Below are positions 50,185 through 60,700 of a stretch of DNA of 64,000 bases, one piece after another; position 1 is the first letter of the stretch; each line of letters opens with the position of its first letter. The notes below the pieces were generated by a model. It did not search any database, was not told the origin of the DNA, and worked only from the letters and a program-made list of their open reading frames with translations. The stretch lies in contig JAZRYS010000147.1 in assembly GCA_045600865.1 (NCBI GenBank), positions 9,505-73,504 on the forward strand, written 5' to 3'. This DNA is from Aphodosoma sp045600865 (GTDB lineage: Bacteria > Bacteroidota > Bacteroidia > Bacteroidales > Paludibacteraceae). The position numbers and the translations under genes were made by a program.

Positions 50185-50805
50185 ATGAAAAAATCTATTT
50201 TTGCTGTAATGGCATTTGTGTTTGTTGCCCTGCTTGCTGGCTGCAAGAAAGAATCAAACAGCGAGATTGCTGCGACTGTAAGCGAGGTTACAGATTCCTC
50301 AGTAGTAATCCAATTCGAATTTAATCCACAGAAGTCGGTCAGGTATCAGCTGAATTTCGAAGGCTGTAGTTTTATTTATGACAAAAGTCGGTCTGTCTCC
50401 TTCAGCAACCTTGCCTCTGGGAAAAAATACAGCGTTGTCGTCACCGCCCAGGATGCTGACAACAACGAAGTTGAGCACAAGGTTGTGGAATTCATGACTT
50501 CAGGTGAGCCAGACAACTCATCACTTTTTAAAAATATGCTATACATGATAGGTGATGAATACGAGTTTGAAGTTACAGATACCCTGCCTAACGAGGTCTC
50601 AATAACCTTTACCTGCAATTATTCTGCCCCTTATGTCATTGCAGTGAATAATCCTGATGGAGACTATAAACAGAGTCAGAGAATAACGACAGCCGAGAAA
50701 ACCACTGTAATATTCACAGGATTGGAGTCTGGTGTCGCTTATACCATGTTTGTGGAAGAAGTTTGGAATTGTCTAGCTTTTCTGGGTGGCTTCGAAAAGC
50801 AATAA
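50185..50805 (+). CDS. Small lipoprotein with FN3-like beta domains
   Basis: 206 residues with lipobox LLAGC (Cys19). Residues ~28-108 resemble one fibronectin type III-like sandwich (ATVSEVTDSSVVIQFEF in part; LASGKKYSVVVTAQDADNN), and ~115-195 a second beta region ending in GLESGVAYTMFVEEV. No enzyme motif. Probably anchored in the outer or inner membrane and exposed; function unknown. It stands alone between its own promoter and a strong terminator. Confidence 0.72.
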   Translation: MKKSIFAVMAFVFVALLAGCKKESNSEIAATVSEVTDSSVVIQFEFNPQKSVRYQLNFEGCSFIYDKSRSVSFSNLASGKKYSVVVTAQDADNNEVEHKVVEFMTSGEPDNSSLFKNMLYMIGDEYEFEVTDTLPNEVSITFTCNYSAPYVIAVNNPDGDYKQSQRITTAEKTTVIFTGLESGVAYTMFVEEVWNCLAFLGGFEKQ

Positions 50806-50824
50806 TCGAGTGATAAAATCATTG

Positions 50825-50865
50825 AAAACGATGGGTCTTGGCAATCACCACGACCCATCGTTTTT
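50825..50865. terminator. Bidirectional terminator between lipoprotein and SUMF1 gene
   Basis: Perfect 13-base arms 50825-50837 and 50852-50864 (AAAACGATGGGTC), with A and T runs outside. The genes on either side converge on it. Confidence 0.9.
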
Positions 50866-50872
50866 ACTTCAT

Positions 50873-51661
50873 TCACCGGAGGACAAGGCGAAGGCCATAA
50901 TTGAAATCAGTGAGTGTGGTTGCCATACCCACACGGTGAGTGTTGCGACAACGGTTTGACACTGTGCCGAAACCCCCTCCTCGCAACGGGTGACAGAGTA
51001 ACGTGTCGGCCAGGAGTTCAGAATCGGCAGGTGGACCCTGCGGGTTGTATTCTGGCGATATTGAATAATAATCAGACAGATACCATTCCTGGCACCATTC
51101 CCAGACATTGCCTGTCATGTCATAGATGCCCAACTCATTAGGCTTCTTTCCCTTGACTTTATGAGAAGTGCCCTGGCCATTATCCATTATCCAGCCTATT
51201 TCCAAAGGATTGTCGCTGCCCGAGAACATATAGCCATGGCTCTTGCAGCCACCGATGGCTGCCCATTCCCACTCTGCCTCGGTCGGCAGGCCGAACTGTT
51301 TACCCGTCATCTCGTTTAGTTTAGCCAGGAACTGCTGGCATTCGTCCCATGTGACATTCTCGACTGGCAATTGTTCGTTTGCCTGGTTATAGCTGTGGTT
51401 GCTGCCCATGACTGCATTCCATAGAGCCTGCGTCACCTCTGTCTCTGCAATATAAAATGAAGGAACTGTCACCTGATGTGCAGGACGTTCACGTGGATAG
51501 GCATAGACAGTATCGTTAGTTCCCATGACAAAAGTGCCTCCTTCAACGTATATCATCCTGAATTCCACTCCGTTGGCCGAATAGACACCCTCTGATGGAG
51601 GATTCTTCGTCTTACATGCCACCAACAATATCACAACAAGCAAGCAATAACAATATTTCAT
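50873..51661 (-). CDS. SUMF1/FGE-fold lipoprotein
   Basis: 262 residues from the ATG at 51661, beginning a lipoprotein signal (MKYCYCLLVVILLVAC). The longer frame from 51862 runs through the promoter box at 51683-51690, so I reject it. The formylglycine-generating-enzyme fold is clear: VEGGTFVMGTNDT, VPSFYIAETEVT, LPTEAEWEWAA, GIYDMTGNVWEWC and HPLRGGGFG. The two active-site cysteines of true FGE are not both present: only one Cys sits in NRCRNTHRVG. It is therefore more likely a non-FGE SUMF1 protein; type IX-associated GldK/GldJ are distant relatives. Confidence 0.85.
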   Translation of the reverse strand: MKYCYCLLVVILLVACKTKNPPSEGVYSANGVEFRMIYVEGGTFVMGTNDTVYAYPRERPAHQVTVPSFYIAETEVTQALWNAVMGSNHSYNQANEQLPVENVTWDECQQFLAKLNEMTGKQFGLPTEAEWEWAAIGGCKSHGYMFSGSDNPLEIGWIMDNGQGTSHKVKGKKPNELGIYDMTGNVWEWCQEWYLSDYYSISPEYNPQGPPADSELLADTLLCHPLRGGGFGTVSNRCRNTHRVGMATTLTDFNYGLRLVLR

Positions 51662-51682
51662 AAACAAAAGTTTTTCAGTGTG

Positions 51683-51690
51683 CAAAGTTA
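51683..51690 (-). promoter_or_regulatory. -7 promoter box TAACTTTG (SUMF1 lipoprotein)
   Basis: CAAAGTTA on the plus strand, 22 bases upstream of the start codon. Confidence 0.72.
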
Positions 51691-51751
51691 CACATTTTTT
51701 CTGACGTGCAAAAAAATTCATTAAGAAATCTCCCACTTCAATTTTTTTTTG

Positions 51752-51759
51752 TAACTTTG
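51752..51759 (+). promoter_or_regulatory. -7 promoter box TAACTTTG (giant T9SS protein)
   Basis: TAACTTTGCA after a T tract, 26 bases before the giant gene. Divergent from 51683-51690. Confidence 0.78.
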
Positions 51760-51785
51760 CACCATAATTTTTAACACTGCAAAAA

Positions 51786-54700
51786 ATGAAAAAAATCCTG
51801 TTGTTTTTCTTTCTGATGGTGGCTATCTCTCTGAGATTCACCGTCAATGCGCAGACCTGCAAGACCCCGGAGAACCTCAGTATCTCAGGGCTTTCTTCAA
51901 CATCTGCAACCTTGTTATGGTATCTTTCTGTTGATGGAGATGTCCCTTCGAGTTATTTCTTCCGACTTTCAACCCCCAATTCTGTAGTCTATACGGATTC
52001 TAACCTTGTGGTGGCATCACAATCCTACACGATGACAAACCTGACTGCCAACACAACGTACATTGTAGAACTCGGGTCAACTTGCAACACCTCCCATTCT
52101 GGCATCTCTGATGTTGCCACCTTCACGTTCACAACCCCTTGTGGCATACAGCCCGCTCCTTATACCGAGAATTTCGACCTTGCCGTACCGTCATGCACAT
52201 ATTCAAGTAATGCAGTATGGGCCAACGGAGGTCGCTCAGGAAAGTGCGTGACTCTTACAACGACAGCTTCGGATCAGGCCTATTTCATATTCCCAGAACT
52301 GAACCTCATTTCCGACAACATCGAAGTTGGCATCTGGTTGAAAGCCAATTCTGTGTATGGTGGAAACGTGCCTTTTTACATTGGCATCATCACAGATCCA
52401 TCAGACGTCGAAGGCTCCTTCGAATCTCTGTACAATGGTCAGCTCACAACAACTACATGGACAGAAGTACGCATGAACACCTCTGCAACGGGAGGTGCAA
52501 ACCCATCTACAATGATTGCTGTTGTCTTTCCTCAGGGACTTGACCGCACAATCTACATCGACGATGTCTCAATCCACGTAATACCAACCTGCATCCGCCC
52601 GGAAGATTTCACAATCTCGAACGTAACAGCCACATCCGCCACTTTCTCATGGACAACGACAAACGCCTCGTCCGTGAAACTTTACCTCTCGTCAGACGTT
52701 GATACCCGCACAATCATAGCCAACACAAATCCTTACACCATCACCGACCTCGTTCCTAACACAGATTATACATTCAGAGTCCGCGCAATCTGTTCCGCCA
52801 CAGATTCCAGCGAACTCAACCCAATCACCCTCACGGCACACACAGAATGTATTGCCGCCGACTCTGCTCTTTTCCTCCAAGGTTTCGAAACCCTGACCAC
52901 ACCAAACGCACTGCCTGACTGCTGGCACGAAGGGTGGTGGACCAAACCTGCAGGCAATACGAAAGCTTTCCCATTTGCCACAGTCAACGACCGTGCGCAC
53001 ACAGGTTCTCGTTCCATGACACTTGTTCAGCAGACTGCCGGTTCAGTCGCTTACCTCTCTTCGCAGGCCCTGCCTTTCGACCAGTCAGGCAAATACACCC
53101 TCTCGGTATGGATTTACCGTCAAGAGGCATCCACCGCACAGACGGAAGGTCTGAAGTTCTGGGTTTCACCTTATTCCGACGACACCACAGGTGCCACTTT
53201 CCTCGGCTACATTCCACGCCACTACCTTGCCGCACCTGTCGAGCATACGCCAAACGAGTGGTACAATTATGAATTCATCATCAACACTACAGGAGACAAA
53301 TATGTAATTGTTGAAGGCGTTAGCCAGAATGGTGCTCCAGTCTATTTCGATGACCTCCGTGTGCGTCTCACGCCATCCTGTTTCCGCGTATCAAATGTCC
53401 AGTTTGGTACTGCAAACCACAACAGCATCGGCATGACCTGGACTCCAGGCATGAACGAACAGCAGTGGATTATATCCTATTCACTCAACGATGGTGCGTT
53501 TATCACAGACACTGTTTCATCGCCAGCCTTCACAGTCCAGAATCTCACGCCTGCAACGACATATGACATCGAGGGAACCATAACCTCTCTCTGCGGTCCT
53601 GGCGACATGTCTGATCCTGTATCTTTCAACTCCTATTTCGTGACCACGTGCGAACCTCTGTCTGTCCTGCCATACTCATGCGGCTTCGAGACAGAAGAAC
53701 TCTCCTCGGCAGCCAATCCTCTTCCACTCTGCTGGTCGCGCTACAACGATGCCTCTGGCTCCAACAACATCTATCCAATGGCTGCATCATCAGCCACAAA
53801 TTCATATTCAGGCAACGGCTATCTGAGGTTCATGCCTACCACCACCTCCACCGACTATGGCGAGCATCAAGTTGCCGTGCTTCCTCTGCTGAACACTACC
53901 TTATATCCTATCAGCACACTCCGACTCATCATGTACGGCCAGGCTACGACCATCAATCCTGCTCCAATGGTTTTTGTAGGTGTGATGACCGACCCTACGG
54001 ACTTCTCCACATTTGTTGTCACCGACTCATTCTATGTGGGAACGACAGAATACATGCGCCACGAGGGTCGTTTCACCAACTACACTGGCAATGGCAAGTA
54101 CGTAGCCTTCTACACACGCCGTGTAAACACCTCATTCCTCTCGCTCAATATCGATGATGTGCGTCTTGAGGTAATTCCTGCCTGTCCTGATCTTGACGGA
54201 AATGGTGCCATCATATCCGACCTCACTGACCATAATGCAAAAGTCACAGTCTCCGACCTTACCGCCACCACATGGTCCATTGCATACGGAGTTGCAGGAA
54301 CACCTCTCGCTGCGTGCACTGTAATCGACACGATAACAGCACCATCCATCATTCTCAACAATCTCAATCCTCAGACCACTTACGTAGTATATACACGTCG
54401 CCGCTGCGGCACACTGCTCGGCTCCTGGAGCAGTGCAGTAACCTTCCGCACAGCTTGTGGCGCAGTGACTGCCCCTTACAGCGATGATTTCGAGTCATAT
54501 CCTGCAGGACAGCTTTCCGGCTGCTATTTCGTTGCTGCCGACAATCAATATCTCGACGTCTTCACGTCTGGCGGATCCTACAACCATACTGCCGGCGGAA
54601 GCAAAGGACTATCCTCTTCACACAATGCCACAAATCCGTCTGCTGCAACGCTGAACGGTGAAATGACCGCTGCCATCTACATATATCTTGAGGCTGGGCA

Positions 54701-57700
54701 TAGTTATGAGATATCAATGTATGCCAGAGCAGGAAGTGGCAGCAGCTACCGTCTCTCTTTTGTCAATGGTACAAACAGTGCCAACCTGAGTACTCTCTCA
54801 TCATCAGTCGTGAACACCAATTCCTGGAGTCGCTACAATGGTTTCTTCACACCAGTATCCTCAGGAAATTATTACCTCGGTGTACGCTCATCTTCTTTTG
54901 ACGAAGGATTTGAATATGCCCCATTCCTCGATGACATCTCCATCCGCGAGGTTTCATGTATTCCTCCTACAGATGCCATTGTCAGCCAGCTTGGCTCGAC
55001 AACGGCTACCATTAACTTCACTTCTCAAGCCTCAGCATGGGATATTGCAGTATCTTCTTCCCCAATAAACACCTTAGGTTCAGTGAGTGGGGACATCTAC
55101 CGTGACACAATCACCTCTACCACCGTCTCGCTCTCCAACCTTGCTGCAAACACAACTTACTACTACACCATACGTACTATCTGCGGGGCAAACGATGCCA
55201 GCGACTGGATGACCCCTCAGTCGTTCCATACACGCTGCACGACAGCCAATGTTCCATACAGCGAGGACTTCGAGATTCCTACCAACGTCACCTGCTGGAC
55301 ACCTCTCAATGGCATAGGCTCAGTCACATACGAGACATCCACACATAGCTCCGGCTCTGCATCAATGCGTGTTGCTGCCGCCTCTGCCGTTTCCCCTGAA
55401 TTCAATGTTGCTACATTGGAGCCATACATGCTCACAGGCTGGGCCTATTCGAATACAGACAGCGCAACCTTCTCGATAGGTGTCATAACCGATCCTGACA
55501 ATGGAGACACTTACGAGTCTCTCACCGACGTCATCGTTTCTCCAGCAAACACATGGATTGACTTCACTGCATATTTCAACATCCTCAACGACCCTGGATA
55601 TGCTGAATACTACAATTCCCGCTATATAGTCATTGCCACATCAAGCAACACCATTTTCTTCGACGATCTCAACCTTGGCAATGCATCTACCTGCAGCCGT
55701 CCGACAAACGGTGTCATTTCCTCAATCACAGACAACAGCGTCACTGCCGACTGGACAGAGAATGGCTCCGCCACCCAGTGGCAGCTCTATGCTGTCAGAA
55801 ATGACGGTTCCATCACTTCACAGGTTGTATCCTCACATCCATGCACACTCTCTGGTCTCAACACAGCTACCGACTACTCACTCTTCGTCCGCTCGATATG
55901 TTCTAGCAACGACACTTCACTTGCATACAAGATTGGAGACTTCCGTACAGACTGCGGCTATGTCATTGCTCCTTATACTGAAGATTTCGAGTCGTTCACA
56001 GTTGGGCAGACCCCTACATGCTGGGATATCTCAGCTTCTGACCAGACGATAACATATACAAACCATCCAGATTATCTGTGGGGCGTATATTCATCACGTG
56101 GTAACAAATCCATCCGTATGTACGACGCCATGTCGAGCACAGGCGACGTAATAATCTTTACTCCAGAAATAGTCCTTCCACAAGGGGCGAACTACGATTT
56201 CCGCTATGATTATTGTCACCAGTCAACCACTGCTGACCTCGTGGTAGGTATCCGCCGTCACAGACAGACTACGTTTACCACCATAGCTGTTCACGAAATG
56301 AACGGCATGACCGATGCAGCGACGCCTACATCATTCATTACCGGCTCATACGGACTTCAGGCCTACGTTGGCGATACAGTACAGTTTATGTTCTACGGCC
56401 AGACAGGTTACGACCCAGGTTCAACATGGATTGACAATGTGAGAGTGCGTCAACTCTCCGACTGTTCGGAAATTACAGCTGTATCAGTACAAAACACAAC
56501 TGCAACAGAGATGGAGATTGCCTTTGCCGACACTGCAATGACGCACAACGCATGGCAATATGCTGTTGTGCAACATGGACGCAATGTATCAAGTGCAACT
56601 CCTGTAGATATTACGGCAAAGACTTTCACAGTCACAGACCTCAACCCTGCAACGACCTACGACATCTATGTGCGTGCGGTATGTCCTGGCAACGACTATT
56701 CAACTTGGGTAAGCGTGACACAAAAGACCGCTGCTCTTCCAGCAGTACTGCCATACATAACCGATTTCTCGAACGCTTCGCAAAACGAAGAGTGGAAACT
56801 GTTGGGTGATGGTGCGAACTACTTCACATTCGGCACAAACAGCAATGCGACATTTGGCAACGGAACGCACGCAATGTACGTGACAGACGGCACGACATAC
56901 GGCTATAACGTCGGCTCGTCTTCAATCACCGGTATCGCACGCTTGTTTGATTTCGACGAATCGACCTATACAATTGAATTTGACTGGAAATGCTCCGGTG
57001 GCCAGTACTCTTTCGACTACACGCGTTTCTTCCTTGCCCCTTCATACGCTGACCTTCTCCCTACATACACGACATCGCAAGTCTATCGCTATTATTCATG
57101 GCCAGACAACCTCATTCCTCTTGACGGCGACACCTATCATTCCATGGTTGAGGGTGGCATTCAGCATGTCTCTGAGATTATCGACATGACAGGACGTGCA
57201 GGTGAATATTACCTCGTCTATATCTGGGTTAACGACGGAAGTGGTGGTGACAACTATCCTCTCTCCGTAGGCAACCTCTCAGTTGCCGAACTGACCTGCG
57301 AACCAGTGGTTAACCTGCACATAGATGAAAACTCAATATCACATAACACAGTGACTGCTACGCTCAACAATCCTAACGTAGGTTCAGACATACGCTGGGC
57401 TGTCAGCACATCTTCGCTCATAACAGACAGTGTGGCAAGCGGCCTTATTCAGGGCACAACTGTCACAGTGAACGGTCTCCAGCCATCAACAAGGTATCAC
57501 CTCTTTGTCCGCGCAGAGTGCTCGTCCATAAATTGCTCGCCATGGGTTTCTGTGCCATTCCAGACCGAGTGCGCAGCCGTAAACACCTTCCCATTGACCG
57601 AGAGTTTCGAGGATCTGACCTTCCCACCTGTATGCTGGACAATGACAACTCTCAAGTCAGTCACCGAATCTCACGGTGTGGTTGACGGACGTTGGATACA

Positions 57701-60700
57701 AGAAAACCGCAATGCACATTCAGGCACAAAATCTGCCGGTCTCGAAGGCACACAGCGCACATCGGCTCTGCTCTCGACTCCCGCAATCTCGCTCGACCCA
57801 ACACGTGAGTATCACGTCTCGTTCTGGCTCATGCAGTCAGGTTCCTCATGGAACGACGACGAAGTCAATGTCTATGTCGGTCCAAACCCTGATTCGAAGA
57901 ATGGTGCGACACGACTGGCACATTATGTAATTTATAACAGCAGCCGCACAGGCAACGGGCTTGCCTTCTTCGACCTTGACCTTCCAGCAGGTCTCGATGG
58001 TGAATATTACGTGATGTTCGAGGCTAATTATGTCAGCAACGGCTATATCTATCTGGACGATGTTACAGTGGATATCTACCCTCCATGCCGCAACATCACC
58101 ACCCTTCCTTCTGTTGTTGCCACCACATCTTCCACCGTTTCACTCACCATCCCAATCGGCATACGCACAAACATCAAGTACGGCATAGCCCCATACTCTG
58201 CAACCTCGCAGCCTTCGCAGATTTTTGCGACACAGACAACAAACACGGGAGATGTCACTTTTACAGGACTCACTCCTGGCACAAGCTATTCTGTCTATGT
58301 ACGTGGATATTGCGCTGACGGAGACTCTACTTCCTGGTCAAATCCTGTGACAATAACAACCAAGGCTAACGACTGCTTCGCCCCTGAGAACATCCACATT
58401 GACGGTTTGATAAGCGATGCATCAGCAACAATTGCCTGGGACATCGTTCCAAACGTCACATCCTACCAGTGCATACTAAACGATGGCAACACCCTTGACA
58501 CGACATCGGTAACCCAGACACAGATTACATACCAATCACTCACGCCTAAGACAGACTACACATTGATGGTCCGTGGTTTCTGCGGTACAAACGACACCAC
58601 CGACTGGTCAACATTCACATTCCGTACACTCTCGACACCTGCAACAGTTCCTTACATCACAGGTTTCGAGCCTACGGACGACAATTCCCTCTGGCAGGCA
58701 TATCCTTCAGGATATTCCAGCAATTTCATCATAGGACGTGATGCCGAGGCTCACAGTTCCGGCACACGAGGACTTTACATATCTTCCGACGGACGCTCAT
58801 ATTCACAGGTGGCACCTACCAACCCTACACCTCAGTATGGCGTGAACCTCTATGGTGTGACTTACTATACACGCACACTCTATTTCCCTGCAGCAGGCAA
58901 TTACGAGGTATCCTTCGACTGGAAGAGCGACCCTGTGGCAGGTCTCTCCTACGAGGCTTACGGACGCGCATTCCTTGCTCCTCCAACAGCCACGCTACCT
59001 ATAGACAACGATCTATACAAACGCAACATACCTGAGGGTTCTTATGCAATCGGCACAAATCTCGACGACAGCCGCACTTGGCAACGCACATCGTCAATTG
59101 TATCCATTGACCAACCGCAGTACCTCAACCTCGTCTTCATGTGGTTTGCCCAGAACACCAACGGATATTGCTCGCCAGAACACGTGTCGGATATGCCGTT
59201 GGCTATAGACAATGTGTCGGTAAACGAGGTTTCATGTCTTCCTGTAACTTCTGTCGTGGCACTTTCTGTCTATGACACCGTGGCAACCGTTCTCATCTCC
59301 CACCCTGAACCTGTAGATGTGGAATACGCACTGATGACGACATACTCGCTGGATTCTCTCGACGTGACAACGGTCAGCACCACATCTCTGCGCGACACGA
59401 TAGTGCTGAACGGCCTTCAGCCTTCTACAGACTATTATTTCGTGGCACGCCAGCGTTGCAACGCCACAGACAGTTCTTCATGGCGTGTTCTCAATTTCCG
59501 TACGACGGCAACACCTGCAGCACTCCCTTATATCTGCGACTTTGAGGATGACGACGAGAATGCAAACTGGAACTACACGCAGGAGGGACAGCCGAACCAG
59601 TTCGTTATCGGCACAGGGACTTCGTTCGGTGGCACCCATTCTCTCTACATCTCAAATGATGGTTCTACGTACCATTTCGACACTACGGCCCTCTCGTTCG
59701 GTTACGCACACCGCATAATCAACCTCCCTGCAGGACTCTACGAATACAGTTACGACTGGATGTGCTACGGCGAAGACCGTGATGACGGTGCACGTGTGTT
59801 CCTGATTCCTGCCGACGCATTGCTGTTTGCCGGTTCATGGCTTTATGGCCTCAGCTGGGCATCTGTTCCTAAGAATGCCATAGCACTGGACGGAGGATTC
59901 ATGTACAACACAACGGCCTACAACAACCATTCCGGTTCGTTTACCATTACCGAGGAGAAACTCTATAACATCGTCATTGCATGGCGCAGTGGCACGAATG
60001 GCGGATACAATCCTCCTCTGTCAATCGACAATATCAATATTTCGCCTGTCACCTGTCTGCCTCCTGCCATCTCGCTTATCGACGAGACCTTAAGCGAAAA
60101 CAGTGCTTCGTTTGCCGTGACTAACGTGAACAATGGTTCCTCACTTGTTTATGCCCTCAGCACGACAGACAATGTTGAAGATGCATTCTTCTACGACACA
60201 TTGGCTTACCGTGCACAGGACACAATAACCCTCACAGGTCTCAATGCTTCGTCAACCTATTATATAAACGTGCGTTCGCTTTGCTCGGACGATGATATAT
60301 CCTATTGGACTCCACTCCGATTCAAGACTCTCTGCGGTATGGTGACACAGTTCCCATACGCCGAGAACTTCGAGAATCTGACTGCCTCTAACGGCTATAT
60401 CCTCAACGCCTCATCGGCTTTCTGTTGGTCATCAATAAATGCAGCATCGGCAAAACCTTACTACAACATCACGTCTGCACAACATTATGAAGGTTCCAAC
60501 AGTCTCCGTATGGCGTCAAGCAGCACTTCCGCCCTCTACATGCTTCTGCCTGAGATGAATGACCTCAACAACCTTTACCTCACTTTCAAGGCAATGTACG
60601 ACAACACCTCTGCTTCTGCCGGAACATTGGCTGTCGGATATCTGACTGATCCTGAAGACGGTTCATCTTTCGTCACATTACAGAATATTGCACGCACGAC

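Noticed and set aside
51662..51862. N-terminal extension of the SUMF1 lipoprotein
   Set aside because: It would run through two divergent promoter boxes and hide the lipoprotein signal.
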